In this document: positions 1-8,666 of the stretch, piece by piece
Position numbering within the stretch: position 1 is the first letter of the stretch
Layout: every line of letters begins with the position of its first letter
DNA from: JAIVGV01 sp031425275
Lineage (GTDB): Bacteria > Acidobacteriota > Blastocatellia > Pyrinomonadales > Pyrinomonadaceae
Assembly (NCBI GenBank): GCA_031425275.1
Contig: JANPJA010000091.1
Location: 62,001 to 126,000 of the forward strand
Direction of reading: 5' to 3'
DNA length: 64,000 bases
Made by a program: the position numbers and the translations under genes
The notes under the pieces: generated by a model
Told to the model about the DNA's origin: nothing
The model's input: only the letters and a program-made list of their open reading frames with translations
Database searches by the model: none

Positions 1-2510
1 AAGAACTCCGTCCACCCGCCCATGCGGACGCGGACGAGGTTGTACTTGTCCGGGTTTTTCTGCGCGGCGGCGAAGGTTTCCGGGTCGCCCACCGTGAAGG
101 TGCATATCGAGCCGCTCTTGCCGCCAGCGAATTTCTTTATCGTTTTGACGAGGTCTTTGAGCGGGAAGTTCTCGGGCAGGTTGTAGTCAACCGGCGCGCC
201 GTCGCCGAGGCGAGCCATCACGGGGTTGGCGTAGCTGCGCAGGCCGGCGTCGAGAGCGTAGGTGCGCGAGTGCTGCATGACCCCGCCGTTGTCGATGGTG
301 GCGGGCAGGTCGTGCGGCACGGGCGCGGGCGAGAGGTCTGACCCGAGGGGGCCGCTCGCGCGACGCCCGTCGGCCGAGGCACCATTGAACGAGCCGCTGA
401 AGACGTACTGCTCGAAGGTACCGACGCCTGGCGCGAGGTGTATGACGAACGGGCGCTTCGCAGCCCCGTAACGCTCGGAGAGGCGCGCGAACGCCGCCTC
501 GTGAATCTTGTCGTGGCGGGCCTGCTGGACGGTGTCGGCGAAGGTGTCGAGCAGCCACCAAGTCCAGCGGTCTACGGCCTTGACGCCGTTGCCGAACTTC
601 GGCTGGGCGAGGCAGAGCCGGCGAATCTCGTCTATGCGCGCGCGGCCGAGGCTCGGGCCGAAGGCGACCATCTCCTGACCCGCAACGTCGAGCAGTCTGT
701 GGCCCCAGTCGGTCGCGAGGCACGTGGTCAGCTCCGTGAGCGTGAAGAGGCGCCGCTTGAAGACAAGCTCGCCGATGACGTAGAGCGAGTCGGCGGCGTT
801 GCTGACGCTGACGAGCAGCGGCGAGAAGATGTGGTATCGCGCGCCGCCCTCGGTCAGGTCGCGGCCCGACTCCAAGCAGCCCGAGATGAGCGCCGACAGC
901 AGCGGCGAGGGCGCGATGCCGACCTTGTTGCCGTAGAAGGTCGTCAGGTTGCGCAGGTATCGGTGACACCCGAGCATCATGTGCGAGCGCAGTATGCCGA
1001 GGAACTCGTCGAGGTCTGCTATCTCGGCCGCGGGCTTGCTACGCCAAGAGTCCTTCGTGCCGCGCAGGTTGGTCGGCCCTGCGCCGGCCAGCCCCGCGCC
1101 GCGGTTCAGAGTCTTCTCGATGAGGTCGAGGGCCGAGACGAAGCCGAAGCTGAACTCGCTCTCGCCTGCGACCATCGTCTCGTAGCAGCCGTCGCAGGCG
1201 TAGTTTCGCGCCGCCGCGAGGGGAATGGGCTCGCCGCTGTTCTGCGCGAGCGCGGGGACAATTATGTCGTCGTTGAGCAGCACGGGGTGCGCGCCCCCGC
1301 TGAGCAGGGCGCGCGCGGCCAGCTTGATAACGTCGGCGGGCGTGCCCTTGTGGACACGCAAGTCGAGAGTCGGGCTGTTGAGCGGCAGCCGGCGGGCCGC
1401 AATCAGACACATCCGCGTGACCTCGTTGCACGCGTCCCGCGGCTCCGCCGAGTCGTCCGCAATCTGGCCTCCGACCGTGATCTGCTGCATCCACTGATTT
1501 AGCAGCCCGCCCTGATCGTAGTTCGACGAGCCGAAGAACCCCGTCAGCACGCCGTCGGCCGCCGTGAACCTGTTCTCCGCGTGCCGGAAGTTAAGGATGG
1601 CCCGCTCGTCGAGCTTAATCCAGAAACATTCAATCAACTCCTGAGCCTGCTCCGGCGTGAGCGTGCCCTTCTCGACATCGCGGTGGAAGTAGGGGTCGAG
1701 GAGCTGGTCGAGCCGGCCGATGGGGACGATCTCGACCGTCCAATGGAGCGCGCAATGGACAATGTATATTGCCTGTAACGCTTGGTGGAAGGTCTTGGCC
1801 GGCCTGCGCGGCACAACGTCGAGGCAGGCGGCCACCTGTTCGAGGCTCGCGCGGTTCGTATCTGACTCCGGCAGAGTCGCGGCCAACGCACGCGCCATCT
1901 CGGCATGGCGCTCGGCGTACTCGATGACGGCATCGGCCGACAGCGCCACGGACTCGTAGAAGACTGTCTGGGCTTCGCTCACGCCCTTCGCCGCCCCGCG
2001 CTTCCGGGCGTCGGAGGCAATCTTCTCCAAGCCCTTTTCGAGCAGAAGGCCGTGGTTCGGCACGATGTGGCCCATCGGCGAAAGCTCATTAAGGTAGTCG
2101 AGCGCCCCGGCCAGCTCTTCCTCCTCGGTGAGGTAGCGGACGAACTCCTTGCCCTGACCCACGGAGAAGGGCGGGAGTGTGCCGACGATCAACTCGTCGG
2201 CCGATATCGAGTTGCTCCCGGACTTCGCCGCCACGACCGGGTCGAGGATGAGTTCCAGCATGCGCTTCGTCGCGAGCGCCTTGCGAATCGCGACGGGCTC
2301 GGCGGCGAGCTTCACCTTCTCTTTGTCCGTCAGGTCGTCGCGGCCGCGGAAGAGGTGGCCCACCTGCTCCTCAGTGAGCCAGCCGGGCCGGGCCTTCCAA
2401 CGCTCTAAAGTCCTGAACATTAGCCGGCAGACGCGCGGCGAAGGCAGGTCTTCGTGGCCCGGCTTTAGTGCTTGCAGGTGACGCCAATAGTCGATGTCGT
2501 TATGGTGCAT
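1..2510 (-). CDS. glycyl radical enzyme (pyruvate formate-lyase family), 3' end outside window
   Basis: Reading 836 codons from ATG 2510 gives a protein with the two hallmarks of glycyl radical enzymes. The active-site segment is C439-D-G-C442-Y-E444; Cys442 and Glu444 align with the Cys/Glu pair of the lyase and dehydratase subgroups (CutC, glycerol and hydroxyproline dehydratases). The C-terminal radical loop is VRVRMGGWTEFF, with the presumed radical at Gly832 (codon 15-17). Family members usually end about 20-30 residues after this Gly, so only a short tail is missing. The start is supported by AAGGA 6 nt upstream. It lies 9 bp after the HAD/VOC gene, so the two are probably co-transcribed. 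Such enzymes need a radical-SAM activase, which would lie past position 1. The loop (Met-Gly-Gly-Trp instead of Val-Ser/Ala-Gly-Tyr) is atypical, so I do not assign a substrate. Family call is firm; reaction unknown. Confidence 0.88.
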   Translation of the reverse strand, partial: MHHNDIDYWRHLQALKPGHEDLPSPRVCRLMFRTLERWKARPGWLTEEQVGHLFRGRDDLTDKEKVKLAAEPVAIRKALATKRMLELILDPVVAAKSGSNSISADELIVGTLPPFSVGQGKEFVRYLTEEEELAGALDYLNELSPMGHIVPNHGLLLEKGLEKIASDARKRGAAKGVSEAQTVFYESVALSADAVIEYAERHAEMARALAATLPESDTNRASLEQVAACLDVVPRRPAKTFHQALQAIYIVHCALHWTVEIVPIGRLDQLLDPYFHRDVEKGTLTPEQAQELIECFWIKLDERAILNFRHAENRFTAADGVLTGFFGSSNYDQGGLLNQWMQQITVGGQIADDSAEPRDACNEVTRMCLIAARRLPLNSPTLDLRVHKGTPADVIKLAARALLSGGAHPVLLNDDIIVPALAQNSGEPIPLAAARNYACDGCYETMVAGESEFSFGFVSALDLIEKTLNRGAGLAGAGPTNLRGTKDSWRSKPAAEIADLDEFLGILRSHMMLGCHRYLRNLTTFYGNKVGIAPSPLLSALISGCLESGRDLTEGGARYHIFSPLLVSVSNAADSLYVIGELVFKRRLFTLTELTTCLATDWGHRLLDVAGQEMVAFGPSLGRARIDEIRRLCLAQPKFGNGVKAVDRWTWWLLDTFADTVQQARHDKIHEAAFARLSERYGAAKRPFVIHLAPGVGTFEQYVFSGSFNGASADGRRASGPLGSDLSPAPVPHDLPATIDNGGVMQHSRTYALDAGLRSYANPVMARLGDGAPVDYNLPENFPLKDLVKTIKKFAGGKSGSICTFTVGDPETFAAAQKNPDKYNLVRVRMGGWTEF

Positions 2511-2519
2511 GTTCGATCC

Positions 2520-3761
2520 TTAAGCGGGGAGCGACGGATTAGAAGATGACTCGGGCTCGCCCGTGTGTAGAACCTGCGCGAGCAGAAGCGCATTGCCGTC
2601 CGGGTCGGAGAGGGAGGCCAGACGCACGTTCTCGTAGTTCAGTATTGGGCCGTTGAATGTCACCCCGCGCCCTTCCAGTTCTGCCACGACCTCCTCCAGC
2701 GGCTTCGTGACTCTGAGCTCGATGTTGATGGCGCCCGCGGCCCCCGGCGGCGGTGTCTCCGGCGGCCGAGCCGGGTGAAGGCCAATGACGAGACCTTCGC
2801 CTGCGTCTATCTCGGCCCACTCCCCGCCGATGCGCGTTTTCAGCGGCAGCCCCAAAGCCTCTGTGTAGAATGCGACGGCGCGATCCATGTCGGAGATGTA
2901 AACGGAAGCGTTGCCGCCGCGTAACGCGCGCGGGGGCGAGCCCGCGCCGGGTTGGGCGGGATCGCCCGGCCGTCCGTCCTCTAGCAACAGGCCCACGCCC
3001 GTCGCGGTCGCTGTCACGGGGTGGGCCATGGGGAAGATTTCGAGCTTAACGAACTCGTCGTGGTTAGTGTTGATGACGAAGAACCTCTTGTCGGGGTACT
3101 TGACCTTACAGTCCCGCATGGCCGAGATCGCGAGCACGACGTTGTTCGGGTCGTCGTCCGACATGCCGAAGCGGTGGGGCGGCGCCGAGCCGTGGAGGGC
3201 GAGCGCCCTGTCCACTGCGTCCTTGATGGCGAGCTTCTTAATCGAAGGAATCGTCATGGCCGGGTCGCCGGCCCCGAGCCGCTCGCGCACTCCCGGATTG
3301 GTCACAGTGTAGATTCCGAGGATGGGCGGCACGGCGGGGAGGAAGCCCCGCTCGACCAGAGCCTGAAGGCCCGCTTCGATTGTCGTCGGCTCGTGGCCGC
3401 GGGCCGTCACCATCGCAACAGGGCGATGCACCGTAGCGGCGTGGAAGAGGAGCGGCCATGCCGGCCCCTGCCAAGTGGCCGAGTCGACGACCGCGGCCAA
3501 CAAATCCCTGATGAACGCCTGTTCGGCTACGGGGATGTCGGGCTGATCTCTGAAGTCGCGGAAGGCCTCTTCCCTTATAGCCCAAGCCTGCCACTTTCCC
3601 GGCCTCCCTAGCACGTTCTGGATGCTGGCGAACTCGCCCGAACTTATGGCCTGTTCTTCTTGAATCTCGGCGTTCCATAGATACAGCCTCGTTGGAAGAA
3701 AAAGTAGGTTGTCGTCGATGTCGAAGAAGTAAAAACTCACACTGCCGTCTGAACTCGCCAT
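2520..3761 (-). CDS. HAD-like hydrolase / VOC (glyoxalase-type) fusion protein
   Basis: The 413-residue protein has two parts. The N-terminal ~250 residues look HAD-like: FFDIDDNL at the start (DxD motif I), a TARG motif (motif II Thr) near residue 120, and SDDDPNN near residue 200 (acidic motif IV). After a Gly/Pro-rich linker, residues ~285-400 form one VOC domain (NASVYISDMDRAVAFYTEALG; DPDGNALLLAQ). ATG 3761 is preferred over TTG 3764 because AAGGAG sits 8 nt before the ATG. The gene ends 9 bp before the glycyl radical enzyme and is likely its operon partner. A HAD-VOC fusion next to a glycyl radical enzyme could act on a phosphorylated or labile product, but that is speculation. Domain calls are moderate to good; function unknown. 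Confidence 0.7.
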   Translation of the reverse strand: MASSDGSVSFYFFDIDDNLLFLPTRLYLWNAEIQEEQAISSGEFASIQNVLGRPGKWQAWAIREEAFRDFRDQPDIPVAEQAFIRDLLAAVVDSATWQGPAWPLLFHAATVHRPVAMVTARGHEPTTIEAGLQALVERGFLPAVPPILGIYTVTNPGVRERLGAGDPAMTIPSIKKLAIKDAVDRALALHGSAPPHRFGMSDDDPNNVVLAISAMRDCKVKYPDKRFFVINTNHDEFVKLEIFPMAHPVTATATGVGLLLEDGRPGDPAQPGAGSPPRALRGGNASVYISDMDRAVAFYTEALGLPLKTRIGGEWAEIDAGEGLVIGLHPARPPETPPPGAAGAINIELRVTKPLEEVVAELEGRGVTFNGPILNYENVRLASLSDPDGNALLLAQVLHTGEPESSSNPSLPA

Positions 3762-4194
3762 CAATTAGTCTCCTTACGTTTGGCAGAACATCGCGGCTCG
3801 GCAACCCGCGTGGCACCAACTCATGAGACAGAGAGGGATATCCATCGCTTGAGAAAAGCAAGGATGCGCCGCGTAAAAACCGCGACGGCTGTGTCAGTGG
3901 AATTTGCCTCGGGTTAGTGAGAAAACCTGCTGGCCCCGCGCGCCGGGCGTGCCTATGAAAACCAAAAGCCTAAGGACGGCCGATTTATATAGCTGCGGCC
4001 AGCCCATTGTCAATAATTTTATAGTCTGACCGCTTATCACTTTTGCGGAGCGGTGAGCCACTTGAAGATTCGCAGCCGTGGCGGCGGCAGATGTTCGCGC
4101 ACGAACATGGCCGTCAGCCTGAGTCGTTGGCTCACCTCTCGCCAGTAGTAGGAGCACATCTCTCAAGTCAGATCAGCCCGCACCGCCGTCATGG
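3762..4194. other. intergenic region upstream of the HAD/VOC gene
   Basis: About 430 bp between the FecR-TPR stop and the HAD/VOC start, visibly more AT-rich than its surroundings. It holds the promoter listed separately (3986-4013). An open frame exists at 3894-4166 on the minus strand, but it has no recognisable domain or convincing ribosome site and I do not call it a gene. Confidence 0.5.
3986..4013 (-). promoter_or_regulatory. sigma-70-like promoter for the HAD/VOC-glycyl radical enzyme pair
   Basis: On the minus strand TTGACA (4013-4008) is followed after 16 bp by TATATA (3991-3986); an overlapping TATAAA (3989-3984) gives 18 bp. This is near consensus in an AT-rich patch and points toward the start at 3761, with a leader of roughly 220 nt. 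Confidence 0.5.
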
Positions 4195-5877
4195 CTACCT
4201 ACTGAGCATGAGTGAGTAGGCCCGGGGCCCCGACACCGCGGACTTTAGTATGAGTTGACCGCAGCGGCCGACATCTTGAAAGGAGAGGATGATCGGCAGT
4301 TGCGTGGTGCCGCGCGGATCGTCTAAGGCCATGAAGACCGACGTGTAGGTGCCAGTCGTCTTCCCGAAGATGCGGCCATTGAGAGTCTTCGCGCCGCTGG
4401 TCAGCGTGAACTGGTTGCCGTTGATGTTAATCACCGCCGGGCCGGAGACGTTCACACCCAGAGTCCTTAGCTCCGGCGTATCTAAGTTTACCCGCCCGGC
4501 GTAAGTGGCACCGCCCGTCACGCCCCCCTGGCACCACCATTTCTCGCCCGACACCCAATCATTCTGATGCGACTGGAAGTCCGTGATGACTGTCTGGAAG
4601 GATTCATTCAGCTCCTTCCGCGCCTTGCTTTTGTCCAGCACCGCTCCGGTCGTGTCAACTTGTACCGCGCGCGAGAAGTTGGCAACCGCCTCTTCGAGGA
4701 GCGCCGTGCCGGAGGGCTGGCGCTGGTACTGTTCTAAAAAAACTTTCGCCTTAACGTAAGCAGCCTGACTGTTATTCCGGTCTATCTTGAGGGCGGCGTC
4801 GAGGTTGCCCAGCGCGGCCGCAAAATTGCCGGTCAGGCGCGAAGCCTCCCCGACGTTGACTCGGAAATCGGCCGTGTTGCGCAGCGCGGGGTTTTTCTGA
4901 GCCGCGAGATAGAGTTGCTGAGACGCCTTGTGCCCCTCGCCCCAGTCGTTATAGATCTTGCCCAACGTCTCTAGGCTGCCGGCGTCGCCCTCCCACAGGG
5001 CCTTGAACCGGGCGTCGGTGAACTCGCGATTCCTCGCGGCGGTGTCTCTGTAATTCAGGTTGGCCTTGTTTGCGGCACCCGTCGCGTCGGCCTTGATGAT
5101 TAGCTGCGACCAGTAATCGATGCGGGATTTCCCTTCATCCTGCGTGAGCGCCTTCCACTCGATTCTCTGCCCTCGGGCCTCGGAGACGATGATCAACTCC
5201 TTCTTCGCCGGGACGACAACCGGCTCGACGTTCTGCCCGGCCGGCACGGGTGTGGCCGTGGGCGTGGTGCCGCTCATCTGCGCGCTCGGCGCGACCAGAG
5301 GCCGGGACGGGTCGGTCGGCTCCAAGTCAACCCGCCCGTCGAAGACGGCGACCTTGAGCGCCTCCCCCTCCCGGTAGTGCACCTCGAACTCCGTGCCACG
5401 GACGCCGAGTTTGGTGTTGCCCGCGCAGATTTTGAAATTTATCCCGACCCACGCCAGGATGCTGCCCGAGCGCACGCACAGCGATCCGATTTCGACCTCC
5501 GTCTTCGAATCGAGGTAGATGACATTCTCCTTGCCGTCCGGCGACTTCGGGTAACGTAGCTCAAGTTGGTCACCCTGCTCTGTCCTGATCCTGTCGCCCT
5601 TGCGCAACTCCGTCTTAACTTCCACCGAGGCCGCCGGCTCGGACGTACCGGCCCGTATCAACTTGATGTCCTCGGGCAACGCGGAGAGTCTGTTCTCGCC
5701 GTTCACGACGAGCGAATGGACGACGGCTACCGCGTCCGATGCGGTCGGGGGGCGCGTCCATGACGCAGCCGGGCGAGGTGCGCTGGCGAGCAGCGCGACC
5801 GTCGCGTTAGGTAGGAAACAGGCGGCGGCGAGAGTTGCGATGACGGCCCGGCGCGCCCGGTTAAGCTGCTTCGACAA
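4195..5877 (-). CDS. exported FecR-domain / TPR protein, last gene of the protease-nuclease operon
   Basis: The 560-residue protein starts with a basic, then hydrophobic segment (residues ~8-35) that looks like a signal peptide or anchor. Residues ~85-186 form a FecR-type beta domain (RKGDRIRTEQGDQLELRY ... GTKLGVRGTEFEV-type region, VAVFDGRVDLE). Residues ~280-410 contain TPR-like helical pairs, and residues ~440-560 are an unrecognised beta-rich tail. The start is TTG 5877: AAGGAG lies 7 nt upstream, and the gene overlaps the CHAT-CHASE2 stop by 17 bp, indicating translational coupling. FecR domains lie in the periplasm, as should the CHASE2 sensor encoded just upstream. I infer that this protein may present a ligand to, or assemble with, that sensor. 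The FecR and TPR assignments are good; the role in the system is inference. Confidence 0.8.
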   Translation of the reverse strand: MSKQLNRARRAVIATLAAACFLPNATVALLASAPRPAASWTRPPTASDAVAVVHSLVVNGENRLSALPEDIKLIRAGTSEPAASVEVKTELRKGDRIRTEQGDQLELRYPKSPDGKENVIYLDSKTEVEIGSLCVRSGSILAWVGINFKICAGNTKLGVRGTEFEVHYREGEALKVAVFDGRVDLEPTDPSRPLVAPSAQMSGTTPTATPVPAGQNVEPVVVPAKKELIIVSEARGQRIEWKALTQDEGKSRIDYWSQLIIKADATGAANKANLNYRDTAARNREFTDARFKALWEGDAGSLETLGKIYNDWGEGHKASQQLYLAAQKNPALRNTADFRVNVGEASRLTGNFAAALGNLDAALKIDRNNSQAAYVKAKVFLEQYQRQPSGTALLEEAVANFSRAVQVDTTGAVLDKSKARKELNESFQTVITDFQSHQNDWVSGEKWWCQGGVTGGATYAGRVNLDTPELRTLGVNVSGPAVININGNQFTLTSGAKTLNGRIFGKTTGTYTSVFMALDDPRGTTQLPIILSFQDVGRCGQLILKSAVSGPRAYSLMLSR

Positions 5878-8635
5878 GGTCGAACTCCTTCAGCGGATTT
5901 TTCCTGTACTTCCTTAACAGGCCGGCGAGCCAGTAGGCCAGGAAGAGGGCGACGACATGATAACTCATGTCTACGACGTAGAAGGTTTGGCTGTAGAGGG
6001 CGTAGATCGCAAGGAAGTAGAGGAGCACGACGACGAAGAGGGCCACGGGTATCTTCACGACACGCCTCAGCGCCTCGACCCTGACGCCGTACCTCAGACG
6101 GTGGCCCCGGCGGGTCTGGAGTAAGAAGCCGAGCAGCGTCATCAGCAGGATGATGAGGAAGTTGTATCTGCCCGGAAGTTTTTGCGCGTGGACCTGTTTG
6201 AAGATGTTCGAGATGACGTTGGCGTGAATCTCCGCGCCGTACATCTGCCTGACGCCGGAGACATAGTGCCGATCCTCGTCCACCCCGTAGCCCACGAGCA
6301 CGAGCTTCCCCTGAAACACCTGGCGCATGAAGGCCGCGTCGCCCAGCCGCTCCAAGATCTGCTGGTAGGTGTACCGGATGGCTCCGATGTCTTCGGGGCC
6401 GGCGGCGGTCAGCATAAAGCTCAACTCTTCGTCGGCGACCGGGATTTCCCGCAGGACGTGCCCGTCCGGCCCGAGCAGCCTGACGCGCTTCTCCTCGGGG
6501 TAGAAGAAGGCGGAAGGGGGCTGCCCACCGCCCGCCGCGTCGAACTGCCTGACGGCTTGCAACATGAGGGACGGGGCGATGGGGACTGCCCCGCGCGGGT
6601 ACGTCTGCGCCGGCGCGGCGTCGATACGTTTCGCCAGCTCGACGTATCGTATCACCGTGTGGATGCCGGAGAGGCCATTGCCGGAGGTGAGCTCCACGCC
6701 CGCCAGCTCATAGCTGATGCCGACTTTGTAGTTCCCCCAACTGTCGCGAAAAACTTCCTGTAGCTTTTCGGGCAGAGGCTCGTCGGGCTCCCCGGTATCT
6801 TTCACCCCTTCGACGCCGACGACGGCCCGCGTCCCTTTCCCCACGGCGCGCTTGACGGCCTCCGCGAATTCGCTGTCCCACGGAGAGTCGCCGGCGGGGA
6901 AGAGGTCGAGCACCACCACCTTCGCCCCGGCGTCGGTTAGGGCGTTGATAAGTTGCGCGTGGTATCGGCGGTCGTTCTTCCTGTCGGTGTTGTCCGGGAA
7001 GTCGCCGGCCTTCGAGTTCTGGTCGGCGAGTATGATTCGTATGTTGTCTAGGCCGAACGGGCCGGCCTGCCTCGCGGAGCGCGAGGCGGCGGAGGCTTTC
7101 AGTTGCAGCCAGTCGTCTACGCCGAGCAGGTTGAATACGCCGAAGAAAGAGGAGGCGAAGATAAAGAGGCTGACGGCGAGCGCCGCCCACGTGAGCCACG
7201 TCCAGACTTTGGCGGCGCGACGCAGACTCTCCTCGACCATCATTAACTCGTCCTGTTCCTCTTCCAGTTCCAGCTTCCTTTCGTGGAACACGGCCGCATC
7301 CTTCGCCTCCCGCATCTCGCGCCGCAGGGCGGGCACGTTCGCGCCGCGCGCGCGCCTCAACGCCTTCAGCCGCGGAGCCTCTTCGAGCAGTTCGAGGGAG
7401 TCGGAGACCTTCCGCCAGAGGCTACGCAACACGCCGCCGCCGATAACGGCGCTGCCCACGGAATTCACGTCGGTCTGTATGGCTGAGACGCCCGAGGTGC
7501 CGCTCGCTTCCGCCGCGGCCGGGTCTTCCTTGAGGTCGAAGATGAGGCCCGTGGGGGTGTGCATGAAGAGGACCGGTGTGGCGAAGTCCACGTCGTCGCG
7601 GTGCTTGATGCGGATGAGGTTGCGCGCGGTGGTGACGGCCGCGTCCACCAGCCCGCGCTCGGGGCCTTGGCAGAGCTTGCGGTAGAATTGGCTCGAAAAG
7701 ATGACGGCCGAGTCGTCGTAGAAGGGATACTGCATCGCCACCACCACAGGGATGTCCCGGCCGAAGAGGCGTGGCGCGAGCCCGGCCAGCGGCTTCGTGG
7801 CCGAGACCTTCGCGCCCTGGCACGAGTTGAGAACCACCAGCTTCATCGAGCGGTGGATCGCGAACAGGTCGGCGAAAGAATCGGCCCGCAGCCAGCCCAG
7901 TTTTTCCAACTCGTCCCGCCCGTCTTCCTCATCCGCCTGCGCCCCGTCGCCCTCGTCGGGGTTGAACCTCAGGTAGCCCTCGTCGTTGTCGAAGCAGCCG
8001 TGCCCTATGAAGTGGAAGACGTGGTAGTTGTCGTCGCTAAGCTTGTTGTGGACGGTCGTGAGCGTCACCCGTCCTTTGAGGAATTCGAGATGGACGATCC
8101 CCTTGCCTGTCAGCTCTTTGAACGCCTCGCGGACGATCCCCTCCTCCACGTCCACTTCGAGGTCCGACCCCTCCGGGATGGCGACTAGCACCTTGATCGG
8201 GGGCCGGACGGTCAGCCTCCTCCCTGCCTCGGGTGCCTTGAGGTAGCGGGTCAGTGAGGTCTTATCCCAAGTGGCGAGGAAGCGGTCGCGTTTGCTGTCG
8301 TAGAGCAGTTCCCAGGGCAGTTCGGCGATCTCCGGCGGTTCGATGATCAGGCGGATGCGCAGCGCCTTATCATCCTCGTCGCGCACGTCGCCGAAGGCTT
8401 CGTTGAAGGCGTCCCTGATGCTGCCACGCAGCAGGCATTCGTAGAGGTCGCTGCCGAAATCTTTAAGAAACTGGCCGTCGGTTTCGCCTTCCTCCAGCCG
8501 CTTCGCGCCGGCCTGAATCCTCTGCCACCGCTCGTCCTGACAGAGGCATTCCTCCGTCCCGCTCAGCGGGCGCGTCACCTTGTAGCAACCGCCCTGCTCG
8601 CTCTGAATCCAGAGATCAAAGTTAACGTATTCCAT
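5861..8635 (-). CDS. CHAT protease-CHASE2 sensor fusion with four transmembrane helices
   Basis: The 924-residue protein begins with a CHAT (caspase HetF-associated TPR) domain, residues ~85-370. It has LPWELLYD near 106, the catalytic dyad His212 in FHFIGHG and Cys272 in LNSCQGA, and the typical RNLIRI helix and ATPVLFMHTP end. A charged helical linker (~405-475) leads to TM1 (~478-503). A CHASE2 domain follows (~528-812), recognised by NIRIILADQN, AKVVVLDLFP and the closing YGAEIHANVISNIF. Three more membrane helices are at ~824-840, 861-881 and 887-907. CHASE2 is an extracytoplasmic sensory domain normally feeding kinases or cyclases; here it is joined to a cytosolic CHAT protease. ATG 8635 lies 31 bp after the preceding gene. 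The architecture predicts signal-gated proteolysis, but the ligand and substrate are unknown. Confidence 0.9.
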   Translation of the reverse strand: MEYVNFDLWIQSEQGGCYKVTRPLSGTEECLCQDERWQRIQAGAKRLEEGETDGQFLKDFGSDLYECLLRGSIRDAFNEAFGDVRDEDDKALRIRLIIEPPEIAELPWELLYDSKRDRFLATWDKTSLTRYLKAPEAGRRLTVRPPIKVLVAIPEGSDLEVDVEEGIVREAFKELTGKGIVHLEFLKGRVTLTTVHNKLSDDNYHVFHFIGHGCFDNDEGYLRFNPDEGDGAQADEEDGRDELEKLGWLRADSFADLFAIHRSMKLVVLNSCQGAKVSATKPLAGLAPRLFGRDIPVVVAMQYPFYDDSAVIFSSQFYRKLCQGPERGLVDAAVTTARNLIRIKHRDDVDFATPVLFMHTPTGLIFDLKEDPAAAEASGTSGVSAIQTDVNSVGSAVIGGGVLRSLWRKVSDSLELLEEAPRLKALRRARGANVPALRREMREAKDAAVFHERKLELEEEQDELMMVEESLRRAAKVWTWLTWAALAVSLFIFASSFFGVFNLLGVDDWLQLKASAASRSARQAGPFGLDNIRIILADQNSKAGDFPDNTDRKNDRRYHAQLINALTDAGAKVVVLDLFPAGDSPWDSEFAEAVKRAVGKGTRAVVGVEGVKDTGEPDEPLPEKLQEVFRDSWGNYKVGISYELAGVELTSGNGLSGIHTVIRYVELAKRIDAAPAQTYPRGAVPIAPSLMLQAVRQFDAAGGGQPPSAFFYPEEKRVRLLGPDGHVLREIPVADEELSFMLTAAGPEDIGAIRYTYQQILERLGDAAFMRQVFQGKLVLVGYGVDEDRHYVSGVRQMYGAEIHANVISNIFKQVHAQKLPGRYNFLIILLMTLLGFLLQTRRGHRLRYGVRVEALRRVVKIPVALFVVVLLYFLAIYALYSQTFYVVDMSYHVVALFLAYWLAGLLRKYRKNPLKEFDLVEAA

Positions 8636-8666
8636 CCCGGTCTACCCTCGGAGCGCCGGCACGCGG

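Noticed and set aside
438..1502. 354-codon plus-strand frame opposite the glycyl radical enzyme
   Set aside because: The minus-strand frame runs uninterrupted for 836 codons with both hallmark motifs; the plus frame has none.
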